DNA of 64,000 bases from the NCBI RefSeq assembly GCF_039522005.1, contig NZ_BAAADA010000042.1:1-64000 (forward strand), given 5' to 3'. Below are positions 14,646 through 22,762 of this stretch, piece by piece. The notes under the pieces were generated by a model. The model searched no databases. It was not told the DNA's origin and saw only the letters and a list, made by a program, of their open reading frames with translations. Source of the DNA: Alkalibacterium indicireducens. GTDB lineage: Bacteria; Bacillota; Bacilli; Lactobacillales; Carnobacteriaceae_A. A program made the position numbers and the translations under genes. Position 1 is the stretch's first letter. Every line of letters starts with the position of its first letter.

Positions 14646-15485
14646 TTAAGGCTGACTGACAGGTTCATTTAACTGATCAGTCACTATATCAGCAGCGAGC
14701 TGCTCACCATCAGCAGTCAGTGAAAAATTGTTAGGATTATAGTAAGACTCAAGACCATTTTCCTGAGCTCTCTCTGTGAACTCCGAATGCAGTGAAATGA
14801 CTGGGAGATTTCTGACTTGAGCCAGTTCTCTCATCCGGTTCAGGTAGCTCCGGTAGTCCAGTGAGCGTGAATTGAGCTGATCAATTTCCTGTACGACAGG
14901 ATAAGGTTCCAGCAGGATCAGTTCAGATTCTTCAAGAGCAGAAAAACTGTTCAAGATGCTGGTCATATACTGTTCTGTTTCAGCAAGGCCAATATCTCTA
15001 ATTTTGTCAGGAAGAGCCGGAAGTCCGAATAGAATAATGTCAGGATTCTCTTGAACAAGAGGCTGTGCGGTCTGTCTGATATACAGTTCGTAGGAATCAA
15101 GACCAGCTTCTGTATAATCGAGAATATCAGCCCCATTTGTTGCTGCTGATTCAATGGCTTCTGTGACTGTACGCATCCATTCTGCATTTAAGTCAATGTC
15201 TCCAAAAAATGCCACGGAAACCTCGTCATTAATTAATGACAGGTAATCGATCCGATCGACATGCGACAATGTGTCCAGTCGCCCTTCGTAATCTTCTAAG
15301 TTGGCAGAAGGCTCGACTGGTTCTTCTGCCGGCTCATCTTCTCCATCTACAGGTTCCTCCTGAATTGATTCCCCTTGCTCTTCGGTCATTTCTTCTCTCT
15401 GATTGGCTGCGTAGCGCTGCCCGAAGAAAATAGTCAGAACACAAGCGACCAGAAGAATCGGAATACTAATTATACTCTTTTTCAT
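14646..15485 (-). CDS. Membrane-anchored SGNH/GDSL hydrolase-like protein
   Basis: Protein of 279 residues with an N-terminal hydrophobic segment (5-22), an acidic linker (EEQGESIQEEPVDGEDEPAEEP) and a C-terminal SGNH-like alpha/beta domain from about residue 85. VSVAFFGDIDLNAEWM may stand for the first block, with Asp-Ile-Asp where family members have GDS-like residues; the late block has LHSEF and FSLTADGEQLAADI. The usual C-terminal Asp-x-x-His pair is not clearly present, so activity is uncertain. An LVAC string at 12-15 could be a lipobox, but the hydrophobic run continues past the Cys, favouring a membrane anchor. It would act outside the cell, perhaps on wall or lipid esters. Confidence 0.6.
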   Translation of the reverse strand: MKKSIISIPILLVACVLTIFFGQRYAANQREEMTEEQGESIQEEPVDGEDEPAEEPVEPSANLEDYEGRLDTLSHVDRIDYLSLINDEVSVAFFGDIDLNAEWMRTVTEAIESAATNGADILDYTEAGLDSYELYIRQTAQPLVQENPDIILFGLPALPDKIRDIGLAETEQYMTSILNSFSALEESELILLEPYPVVQEIDQLNSRSLDYRSYLNRMRELAQVRNLPVISLHSEFTERAQENGLESYYNPNNFSLTADGEQLAADIVTDQLNEPVSQP

Positions 15486-15544
15486 ATTCAGTTGTCCTTT
15501 CTTATGTAAGATAACTATACTTATATGAGCTTAAACATAAGGAA

Positions 15545-15577
15545 ACAGTAGAAGGCTTAATTGCCTTTCTACTGTAC
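15545..15577 (-). terminator. Terminator after the nucleotide phosphatase gene
   Basis: On the minus strand CAGTAGAAAGGC pairs with GCCTTCTACTG, followed by TTTCC. Confidence 0.7.
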
Positions 15578-15589
15578 TGTTCCTCACAA

Positions 15590-16126
15590 TCATTTCTTGC
15601 CGGTCAGCTGCTTGTACCGGTCATACCACAAGTCGACATAGCCTTCTGAAAAAGGACCTTTTCCCTCATTGATCCATTCAACAAGTATTTTGATGTGCTC
15701 CTTTAAAATCAGATCGATTTCATCAGGATAGTCCCATTTTTTGCTATGCTCTTCGTATTCATCTACATCCAGCAGACGTTTTTCACCATCTGGAAAAACT
15801 TTGACATCAAGGTCATAGTCGATATATTTAGCTCCTTCTTCATCGATCAGAAAAGGCGAAGCCATGTTACAATAATAGGATGTCCCTTTTTGTCTAATCA
15901 TCGTGACGATGTTGAACCAGTAGTGTTTATGGAAGTATACAAGAGCGGGTTCTCTCGTTTTCCATCGTCGGCCGTCTGATTCAATGACTAAAGTGTGATC
16001 GTTGCAACCTATCAGAGCATTCTCTGTGGTTTTGAGAACCATCGTATCACGCCAGGTACGGTGCAGGCTGCCATCGTGCTTATAGCTTTTGATTGTGATG
16101 AACTCCCCTTCTTTCGGAAATTTCAT
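15590..16126 (-). CDS. ntdp: Nucleoside tri- and diphosphate phosphatase (UPF0374/DUF402)
   Basis: Protein of 178 residues of the DUF402 family; the Staphylococcus Ntdp member hydrolyses NTPs and NDPs with divalent metal. Conserved segments are YKHDGSLHRTWRDTMVL, RREPALVYFH-like WKTREPALVYFHKHYWFNI, the metal-binding acidic run YIDYDLDVKVFPDG and DVDEYEEH. The length is standard. It lies downstream of mutY and recX on the same strand, but separated by a 12-bp inverted repeat (16181-16212) that may hold its promoter. Confidence 0.88.
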   Translation of the reverse strand: MKFPKEGEFITIKSYKHDGSLHRTWRDTMVLKTTENALIGCNDHTLVIESDGRRWKTREPALVYFHKHYWFNIVTMIRQKGTSYYCNMASPFLIDEEGAKYIDYDLDVKVFPDGEKRLLDVDEYEEHSKKWDYPDEIDLILKEHIKILVEWINEGKGPFSEGYVDLWYDRYKQLTGKK

Positions 16127-16180
16127 CTATGTTCCAACTCTCTAATCATTTTAGAAAAAGTATAGCCTGTTTCCCAAATC

Positions 16181-16212
16181 TCAAGAGTAATTATATCATA
16201 AATTACTCTTGA
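16181..16212. repeat. 12-bp perfect inverted repeat between mutY and ntdp
   Basis: TCAAGAGTAATT and AATTACTCTTGA flank an eight-base centre. Read on the minus strand the centre and right arm contain TATAAT, so this could be a mutY terminator without a T-run or an operator over the ntdp promoter. Confidence 0.5.
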
Positions 16213-16247
16213 GGGAAGAATGTTTAAGCAAATCGGGGAGGTAATCT

Positions 16248-17378
16248 CTAAAATAAGGTAATGGTATTGACCATTTCCCATACTTTCTGAGTCGGAACTG
16301 GAAAAGCAGTATCAGGAAAATCATCCGGATGAATTGCATGAAGCGAGTGACCAGTTTCAGTTTCGCCAATGACTACTGCCTCATAAATAGACATATGCCA
16401 CTTTAAATGAGAAAAAATGTGTGTATACGTCCCTTTTAAATTATTATCACATGCAATAATCAGACCATACTCATTCTTGATGTAGTCAACCAGAAGCTCA
16501 GCCTGTGTATCTGTCAATGAATCGGCTGAACCACCGAAGGATTTCCATCCATCTTCATTTATTACCTCTGTGGGGATCATGAGGAAAGTCCACATGCCAG
16601 AAAGAACGCCTTCTGATGCTCTTTTCTGAAAAAGGTATTCACCCTCATCAGTGGGTACAGCAAGAACGACATAGTTTTCTTCTCTGACTTTTTTCTTCCC
16701 TTGTTTTATCGGGTATCTTGCCCATGTTTCATTTAAATATGATGCATTAAAGTCCTTGACCGGGCTCGTTTCAGGTTTGTAATTCTTAGGTGTACAAATG
16801 GTGGCTCCAAGATCCATCAAGGCTTGATTAAAATCTCCTGGGCGTTCCCGATCAATGAGCAGGTGTATCATTTCTTCAAAGACCTTGCGGCTGGATGCTT
16901 TGCCGATATCGAGCTCGATTTCAAACAGGCGGCTCAGTACCCGCATGACGTTGCCATCCACGGCTGGGTGAGGCCGGTTGAAAGCTATGCTGCTTACCGC
17001 TCCTGCTGTATAAGGGCCGATTCCTTTCAGACTTTTAATGGCATCGTAGTCCTCTGGAAAAATTCCGTTATGGTCGGCCATGATCTGACCCGCTGCCACC
17101 TTCATATTTCTCACTCTGGAGTAATAGCCCAGTCCTTCCCATAATTTAAGAAGTGTATCCTCTGAAGCTGCTGCCAGATCACTGATTTCCGGCAGAGTGT
17201 CTATAAACCGCTCGTAGTAAGGAATCACTGTGTCTACCTGGGTCTGCTGCAGCATGATTTCTGAAATCCAGATGTAATAAGGGTTTGAGGTCCTTCTCCA
17301 GGGCAGATCACGCTTGTTTGCATCATACCAGTCAAGGAGGGTTTTCTGGAACGCCTCTATCTTATCATCGCTCCACAT
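16248..17378 (-). CDS. mutY: A/G-specific adenine glycosylase MutY, lacking the [4Fe-4S] ligands
   Basis: Removes adenine opposite 8-oxoguanine in base-excision repair. The 376-residue product has the helix-hairpin-helix glycosylase domain with catalytic E40 (SEIMLQQTQV), the HhH LKGIGPYTAGA and catalytic Asp in AVDGNVMRV. It ends in the Nudix-like 8-oxoG recognition domain with the FSH loop (HIFSHLKWHM). The cluster signature C-x6-C-x2-C-x5-C is broken: after ATICTPKNYK the second to fourth Cys are Pro, Ser and Asn, so no cluster can form. Clusterless MutY is known from some Lactobacillales. The ATG at 17378 follows AAAAAGG; a GTG at 17427-17429 overlapping the recX stop is an alternative start. 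Confidence 0.93.
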   Translation of the reverse strand: MWSDDKIEAFQKTLLDWYDANKRDLPWRRTSNPYYIWISEIMLQQTQVDTVIPYYERFIDTLPEISDLAAASEDTLLKLWEGLGYYSRVRNMKVAAGQIMADHNGIFPEDYDAIKSLKGIGPYTAGAVSSIAFNRPHPAVDGNVMRVLSRLFEIELDIGKASSRKVFEEMIHLLIDRERPGDFNQALMDLGATICTPKNYKPETSPVKDFNASYLNETWARYPIKQGKKKVREENYVVLAVPTDEGEYLFQKRASEGVLSGMWTFLMIPTEVINEDGWKSFGGSADSLTDTQAELLVDYIKNEYGLIIACDNNLKGTYTHIFSHLKWHMSIYEAVVIGETETGHSLHAIHPDDFPDTAFPVPTQKVWEMVNTITLF

Positions 17379-17425
17379 AATAATGCCTTTTTCTTTCAGT
17401 AAGTCTTTATTCTTCATACAATTAG

Positions 17426-18388
17426 TCACTCATCTTCCTTTTTTTCATTGATAAACTGATCGATCAGTTCAGATGGATAGCCTTTCGAATACAAGAAAGC
17501 TTTGGTCCGACTGAAAAGATCATATCCTTTATATTTCCTGGCATAACGGGTCCAGGCTTTTTCTCCTTGTTTCTTGAGCGCTTCATATTCCTCATCATCC
17601 GACTGGTCTACATCCAGATCATCCATGACCTGCTGGATCACATCTGAATCGAATCCGCTGGTCATCAGCTGCTGACGTACTTTCTGATTCATTTCTCTAC
17701 TTGATTTGTTGCGCTGGCGTTTAAGTACTTTTTCTGCAAGCTTTTCCGCATTTTCGACTTGTAGTTCAGGAGAGTATTCATCCAGTCCGGTCAGAATGTC
17801 TGACTTGCTCAGCCCCTTTTCACCCATAGCGCGCTCGATTTTTCGGGGACCTTCCAGTTTCAGCAGACTATTTGTGCGGACGAAACTCTTGGCATATTCT
17901 TCGTCATTGATCAGTCGATGAGTTTTCAGTTTTTCAATAATCGGCTCGATTGTCTGGTATTCCTTGTCAATTAAATAATCGACGATTTCTTTTTCTGACC
18001 TCATTTTATAATTCAGATAATGAAGGGCAGCCTGATAGCCTTTACTCATTTCTCCCTTTTCCCTGAGGGTATCGATTTCTTCTTCAGTCAGCTCTTTGCC
18101 TTTGATCAGTCTATGTTGAACAAGAAGATTGTCATCAACTGGGAAGGCATATTCATCATTGATGTAAATGTTGAATCGGTTCTTGGCTTTTTGAGCCTGA
18201 ACTTTCGTGATAATATAAGTGTCCGGTTCTGATGGTTTATTATTCTGACTTTTCTCTTTCCCTGATTTAATCTTTTTGCCAGCAGCAGACTTTTTCTTCT
18301 GTTTCGGATCAGCATCACTATTTTTAGGGCTTGATGGTCCCAGTTCGATCAGTTTTACTGCTTTTTTTATTTCATCTTCACGAGTCAC
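17426..18388 (-). CDS. recX: Regulatory protein RecX with a lysine-rich N-terminal extension
   Basis: Modulator of RecA filaments in recombination and the SOS response. The conserved tandem three-helix repeats begin at about residue 120 (ALHYLNYKMRSEKEIVDYL; TLREKGEMSKGY before it), and the core starts with TYIITKVQAQKAKNRFNIYI. The protein is 320 residues, against about 265 in Bacillus. The excess is an N-terminal segment of about 56 residues, rich in Lys and Ser (KQKKKSAAGKKIKSGKEK), probably disordered. GTG at 18388 is chosen because AAGGAGGGG sits seven bases upstream. Its stop overlaps the alternative GTG start of mutY (GTGA), so the two are likely co-transcribed. Confidence 0.9.
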   Translation of the reverse strand: MTREDEIKKAVKLIELGPSSPKNSDADPKQKKKSAAGKKIKSGKEKSQNNKPSEPDTYIITKVQAQKAKNRFNIYINDEYAFPVDDNLLVQHRLIKGKELTEEEIDTLREKGEMSKGYQAALHYLNYKMRSEKEIVDYLIDKEYQTIEPIIEKLKTHRLINDEEYAKSFVRTNSLLKLEGPRKIERAMGEKGLSKSDILTGLDEYSPELQVENAEKLAEKVLKRQRNKSSREMNQKVRQQLMTSGFDSDVIQQVMDDLDVDQSDDEEYEALKKQGEKAWTRYARKYKGYDLFSRTKAFLYSKGYPSELIDQFINEKKEDE

Positions 18389-18519
18389 TATGTCCCCTCC
18401 TTGATGTAGTATCTTCATCCAGTATAGCATGTTTGCCCGAAGTTTTTAATGGTGCTCAGCTCGTAGTCAGGATTTGTAAATTTCAGTTCGTCCTCTTTGC
18501 CAGCCAGTCCTGAATTCTG

Positions 18520-18564
18520 CAAAAAAAGCTAGAACACTCTCAACTGGAGTATCCTAGCTTAAGG
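18520..18564 (-). terminator. Terminator of the stress-protein operon
   Basis: On the minus strand AAGCTAGGATACTC pairs with GAGTGTTCTAGCTT, followed by a run of T. Confidence 0.85.
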
Positions 18565-18567
18565 CTA

Positions 18568-18819
18568 TTAAACAGTATCGTCTTCACTTTCAGTATCTGG
18601 ATTAGGGTTTAAATCCAGCTCCACTTCGTTTCCGGGAGACTCTCCTTTGGCTTTTCTGTCCACTTCTTCTTCTGACAGTTTGTCTCTCAAGGGACGATCT
18701 TTGATGTAGCCAAGAGGAGCTGAAGTATCAGGAGAAACGACCTGATTATATGCGGGGTCGTCTCCACCATTATTTCTTTCATTATGGTTAGTTCTTTTTA
18801 ATTCATTATCTTTTGACAT
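18568..18819 (-). CDS. Small hydrophilic hypothetical protein
   Basis: An 83-residue, strongly charged protein without hydrophobic segments and probably disordered. It has an acidic C terminus (NPDTESEDDTV) and a middle motif GYIKDRPLRDKLSEEEVD. I do not recognise a named family. It is the last gene of a minus-strand unit that starts with the YflT-domain protein and includes the broken oxidoreductase gene, and it is followed by a strong terminator, so a general-stress role is a reasonable guess from context only. Confidence 0.6.
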   Translation of the reverse strand: MSKDNELKRTNHNERNNGGDDPAYNQVVSPDTSAPLGYIKDRPLRDKLSEEEVDRKAKGESPGNEVELDLNPNPDTESEDDTV

Positions 18820-18838
18820 ACTATCATCCTTTACTTTG

Positions 18839-19711
18839 TCATCCGTTCACTATCACTCCACCGTTTACATGAATCGTCTGTCCTGTAACATAGCTGGAAT
18901 CATCGGAAGCCAGGTAAACATAGGCAGGAGCAAGTTCATAAGCTTCTCCGGGTCTACCAAGTGCTCCGTCCTTACCAAACTCCTCCAGAGCCTCTTCAGG
19001 GAACGTTGAAGGAATCAGAGGGGTCCAGATCGGTCCTGGTGCAACAGAATTGACTCTGATTTTCTTATCTAGAATTTCCTGATTCTGAGCCAGAGAACGA
19101 GTAAATGCAACTCGAGCACCGTTTGTTCCAGAATAGTCCATAAGTGTCGGATTACCTTTGTATGCTGTTATCGAAGAAGTATTGATGATCGAAGCGCCTT
19201 CTGACAAATGATTCAGTGCTGCTTTTACAAAGTAGAACATACTGAATATATTTGTTCTGTAGGTCCTGTCAATCTGCTCCGCCTTGATATCGGTGATACT
19301 TGACTGGTATCTCTGTTCACCGGCATGATTGACAAGCACATCGATGTTGCCCCATTTGTCAGTTAGACTGCTGATTACCTCTTCAGCAAATGATTCGTCA
19401 CCAACATCACCTTTAAACACGAGAACTTCTGCTCCGATTTCTTTCAGTCGATTTTCAGTACGGGTGGCGTCTTCATCAGATTAGTGGTAGGTGAACGCAA
19501 CCTTTGCACCCTCTTTAGCGAAAAGAATAGCAGTAGCTGCTCCAATTCCAGAATCTCCACCCGTAATTAGAGTAACTTTTCCTTCAAGTTTACCTGCAGT
19601 TTTGTAGGTGTCTGATTCTATGAGAGGTTTTCGATCCATATTCTTGGACTCATCATCCATGAAATAATCTTTTTCGGCTTCTGTGTTTTTACTTTGTCCC
19701 GTTCTCCCAAT
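18839..19711 (-). pseudogene. Decayed SDR-family oxidoreductase (YhdF / GSP39 type)
   Basis: A short-chain dehydrogenase gene of the stress-associated YhdF group, broken by TAA at 19481-19483 between FTYH and SDEDA. The upstream part keeps the cofactor loop ITGGDSGIG and the downstream part the C-terminal SYVTGQTIHVNGG. Other family residues are also lost: the active-site YxxxK reads YSGTN, with Asn for the catalytic Lys, and NNAG reads NHAG. At the 5' end an AAGGAG (19720-19725) is followed eight bases later by ATT rather than a normal start. The downstream 193-codon fragment could be translated but lacks the Rossmann nucleotide-binding half. Confidence 0.85.
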
Positions 19712-19732
19712 ATATCTCGCTCCTTGAATGAT

Positions 19733-20623
19733 TTAATTTTCGGATTTCATCCCAGCATCTTCTGAGTCTTCCGGATAATTGGCATCTGCTTCAGGTGCAT
19801 CTGATTTTTCTGAGGGATCTTTTTCCTGTTTACCTTCAGTGTTCAAAGGACTCTTAGGTTCAGGTTTGACAACCCCTTTTGCCACGTCTTTGCCGTATCC
19901 ATGTACAGATTCTTCAACTTCTACTGTTTCTTCTTCTCCTGTCAGATCCGGATCTTCCTTTTTATTCTGTTTCAGATCTTCACCACTGTGCTCTTCGTCA
20001 GAAAATGATTGAGGTGTTTGAACTTCTTCTTTACGCGTATGTTCAACCTGACTCGGATCAATGGAATTTGTCATTAACTCCTCATCTGTTTCAGATGTTT
20101 CAATATCTTTAGGTTCCTTATCCTGACTTTTGTCATCTTTTATCGCTGATTCTTCTTCAGAATTGACCTCATCTAATGGTGCATCTCTTTTATCTTTATC
20201 TGTCATGTCATTTCTCTCCTCTTTTACTATATCTTCATTTACTTCTGATAACTCTATTGTTCGTGGTGCATCACTGTTGGCCAGAAGTATGATTTCCCCT
20301 TCTTGCAATGCATCCATGTAATGTTCAGCTCGATCATGAGGAACACCGTAATCCTCAAGAATTGAGTGAGAAGCTTCACTGTCATAAGAACCAAAAGAGA
20401 AGGTTTCTTTAATCTTCTCCCAGACGTTACCATCGCTTTCTTCGACAGTGACTTGATCGACTTGAACATTCTTCAAGCTGTTAAGCCTCGCGTCGTACGA
20501 ATTGTGCCTGTCCATAACCAAAGTAAGCTCATCGGAAGAATAACCTTCCTCACTGATCAGGCGATTAACCTCTTTAATTGTGTCTTCTTCATCCGAAAAT
20601 GTTCCCAAGATGTGACGATCCAT
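19733..20623 (-). CDS. YflT-domain general stress protein with a long acidic tail
   Basis: Residues 1-130 form a domain like the general stress protein 17M/YflT family (ILGTFSDEEDTIKEVNRL, SSDELTLVMDRH, EHYMDALQEGEIILLA). The function of that domain is unknown. The remaining 165 residues are a low-complexity Asp/Glu/Ser/Lys-rich tail (MTDKDKRDAPLDEVNSEEE, EDAGMKSEN at the end), probably disordered and unusually long for the family. AAAGGGTGATGAA precedes the ATG. It heads the unit that continues into the broken SDR gene 22 bases downstream. Confidence 0.75.
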   Translation of the reverse strand: MDRHILGTFSDEEDTIKEVNRLISEEGYSSDELTLVMDRHNSYDARLNSLKNVQVDQVTVEESDGNVWEKIKETFSFGSYDSEASHSILEDYGVPHDRAEHYMDALQEGEIILLANSDAPRTIELSEVNEDIVKEERNDMTDKDKRDAPLDEVNSEEESAIKDDKSQDKEPKDIETSETDEELMTNSIDPSQVEHTRKEEVQTPQSFSDEEHSGEDLKQNKKEDPDLTGEEETVEVEESVHGYGKDVAKGVVKPEPKSPLNTEGKQEKDPSEKSDAPEADANYPEDSEDAGMKSEN

Positions 20624-20680
20624 TTCATCACCCTTTCGTCATTAATTTTGTCATATTTTATTCACTTACTTACATGATTA

Positions 20681-20709
20681 ATGTTATCATTGACTTAATA
20701 ACTTGTAAA
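20681..20709 (-). promoter_or_regulatory. Predicted promoter of the YflT stress unit
   Basis: Minus-strand TTTACA (20704-20709), a 17-base spacer and TAACAT (20681-20686). Confidence 0.4.
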
Positions 20710-20903
20710 AGAATACGCTTTTCAGTGAGTTTCTGATGAATAAAATTTAATAATGTATATTTATTATATTATGCACATTATAATAATGAGTCAGTATCAT
20801 AAAACAATAATTCTAATATAGTATTTTACTGCTAAAAAAATTAATATTTTACCCTTTTTCAAAAAAAAGTCTTAAAAAACAGCCGTTTTTTATGCAATTA
20901 TTG

Positions 20904-20931
20904 TTTATTTTCTTCAGTGTTATGGTATATT
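20904..20931 (+). promoter_or_regulatory. Predicted promoter of the AraC-type regulator
   Basis: TTTATT (20904-20909), 16 bases, then the extended -10 TGG-TATATT (20926-20931). It lies inside the longer reading of the regulator gene, which supports the later start at 20982. Confidence 0.4.
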
Positions 20932-20981
20932 TAACATGGGAGATGTTATCGATTATAGCAATTGGGAAAGGATTAGATCTT

Positions 20982-21749
20982 ATGAAGAGTCATGAGAAAA
21001 AAGAAGCCTTGAAGAAAGAACGGATTAATAAACTCAAGGAGCTCACAAGTGAATCAATGAATTACCGATATTTAATCCAGGATCAATTGTCAGATGCCAT
21101 AACAGCCGGTAATAGCCAACTACTTGAAGAAACACTTGATTTGATCGATGTAGAGAAAGTACTGGAATATCTGGATCAGACCAGTGACTACGACCTCATT
21201 CATCGGTTTAAAAGTCATCTTGTCACTGTCAATACGTATGCTCGTATCGCTGCTAAAAACGGTGGGGTGTTGCCCCTTTACTTACATCTGATTTTTGAGC
21301 GGTTTTCAATGATTATCAACGACGCTGATTCAATTGATTATCTAGTTGAACATGTTTATTTCCAGATTTTCAGAGAATACTGCCACGCAGTCATTCACTT
21401 CTCTACATCTAGTTATTCTACGGTCCTGAAAGAGATTGTCAGTTATATTACTGAAAATTTGACAGGCGAACTGACGTTGACAAATATTGCTTCGATTTAT
21501 GGGATGCATCCAGTTCATCTTGCACGTAAATTTAAGCAAGAAACGGGAAATACATTTATCGGCTATGTTAACCAGCAGCGTGTTTATCTGGCAAAATATT
21601 ACTTCCATTTAGGAGAACATCAGTTAAGTGAAGTTGCAAACTTGGCTGGCTTCAACAGTCATTCCTATTTCACAAAAGTATTCAAAAAAATTACAGGTCA
21701 GACCCCTACTAAGTATTTAAAAGAATTGCCTGACAGAGAAAAAATTTAA
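20982..21749 (+). CDS. AraC-family transcriptional regulator
   Basis: Transcription factor of 255 residues with a C-terminal double helix-turn-helix (about residues 155-250). First helices lie in LTLTNIASIYGMHPVHLARKF and the second in LSEVANLAGFNSHSYFTKVF, ending with TGQTPTKYLKEL. The N-terminal 150 residues are helical and resemble the sensor part of Lactobacillales regulators of this type; the ligand is unknown. ATG at 20982 follows GGGAAAGGA and a predicted promoter. An ATG at 20892 would add 30 hydrophobic residues but has no binding site. It stands divergently from the stress operon, which it might control. Confidence 0.85.
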   Translation: MKSHEKKEALKKERINKLKELTSESMNYRYLIQDQLSDAITAGNSQLLEETLDLIDVEKVLEYLDQTSDYDLIHRFKSHLVTVNTYARIAAKNGGVLPLYLHLIFERFSMIINDADSIDYLVEHVYFQIFREYCHAVIHFSTSSYSTVLKEIVSYITENLTGELTLTNIASIYGMHPVHLARKFKQETGNTFIGYVNQQRVYLAKYYFHLGEHQLSEVANLAGFNSHSYFTKVFKKITGQTPTKYLKELPDREKI

Positions 21750-21759
21750 TATTAGATTC

Positions 21760-21792
21760 AAAAAGGCTTGGACAACTGTTCAAGCCCTTTTA
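21760..21792. terminator. Bidirectional terminator
   Basis: AAAAAGGCTTG pairs with CAAGCCCTTTT. It lies between the convergent regulator and tocopherol cyclase-like genes. Confidence 0.85.
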
Positions 21793-21793
21793 A

Positions 21794-22762
21794 TTATTTT
21801 GAGATATGTTCTCTCTCAACACTCTCCCAGTTGACCAGCTCCCCTGCTCCACTCGAGCTTTTAAGATGATAGGTTGGACCATTTTTTTGAATGAATGTCA
21901 TTGTTATATCAGATTTGACCGTCTCTTTAATTGGATAATCCATGCCGGCATGCATTGGAGCAATCAACTCTGCTCCGTTCTTCAGACTTACCGTTACTTC
22001 AAGTTTTTTGAACAGATCCTTCATAGTGATCGTATAAGACTCCTCATCTGGACTGACCGTCAAATCAGTTACTGTTCCATAATAAGTAGCGAACCGATGC
22101 TCTTCTTTTCCATCATGAAAGATGGCAATGGCCCCTTCTTTTTTCAATGGACCCTTTTCCAGTTCAGCAGCAGAAAGAAACAGAGTAGCTTCACTATTGT
22201 GCTCAAATCCATTGGCATGTGCCCAGGCATAACGGCTGGGGAAAGTACTGCCCCTGTCCTTTTCGATATAACCTAAAGCATCAGACAATTCGATCGCTTC
22301 TCCATTAATACTGATTCTGCCTTTGACGGTATGCCTCAGACTTACAATGTCGTGGTTACATGGCATGTTCAAGTATTCGAGTGGCCCCATGATACTTGGC
22401 GTGTACAGACTCTGTCTTATAGGAAGGAACAGACCGAAATAAAAATCGATAAGCAGCTCAGTCTCTCCGTCATTAAGGCTGGCCTTTACACCTTTTTCAT
22501 TAAACACGAATTTGGGCATCATGACAGTCTGAGGATCTCCCACGACATCGAATTCATCTCTGCTGAAAGTAATTTTCCCACTATAATAAGTATCCTTGTA
22601 GACGATATTATATTGAACAAAGGATTCATGTTCTGAGAAATGTGCAACACCAGGGATCAATGCCACTGATAAATCATTTTTCTTATCATTAGTCTTGATA
22701 AACCATCCTTCAAAATAGTTCTCTCTTCTGTTTTCTCCTCTAAAATTAAATCTGTTCGCCAT
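21794..22762 (-). CDS. Tocopherol cyclase-like protein
   Basis: Soluble 322-residue beta-rich protein related to the plant/cyanobacterial tocopherol cyclase family, which in Firmicutes has no established reaction. Landmarks are the N-terminal YFEGWFIK, MGPLEYLNMPCNHDIVS in the middle and GYIEKDRGSTFPSRYAWAH, where most relatives have EKDWG. It overlaps the 3' end of nnrE by 17 bases, so the two are translationally linked. That pairing is its only functional clue. Confidence 0.8.
   Translation of the reverse strand: MANRFNFRGENRRENYFEGWFIKTNDKKNDLSVALIPGVAHFSEHESFVQYNIVYKDTYYSGKITFSRDEFDVVGDPQTVMMPKFVFNEKGVKASLNDGETELLIDFYFGLFLPIRQSLYTPSIMGPLEYLNMPCNHDIVSLRHTVKGRISINGEAIELSDALGYIEKDRGSTFPSRYAWAHANGFEHNSEATLFLSAAELEKGPLKKEGAIAIFHDGKEEHRFATYYGTVTDLTVSPDEESYTITMKDLFKKLEVTVSLKNGAELIAPMHAGMDYPIKETVKSDITMTFIQKNGPTYHLKSSSGAGELVNWESVEREHISK

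Larger units (their letters stand above)
20624..20981. other. AT-rich divergent regulatory interval
   Basis: No gene is visible in these 358 bases, which separate the stress operon from the AraC-type regulator. They hold the two predicted divergent promoters listed separately and an extremely AT-rich middle (about 20740-20880). Confidence 0.5.

Noticed and set aside
20892..20981. N-terminal membrane anchor of the AraC-type regulator
   Set aside because: The hydrophobic 30 residues depend on an ATG without a ribosome binding site that lies upstream of the predicted transcription start; the ATG at 20982 has a good site.
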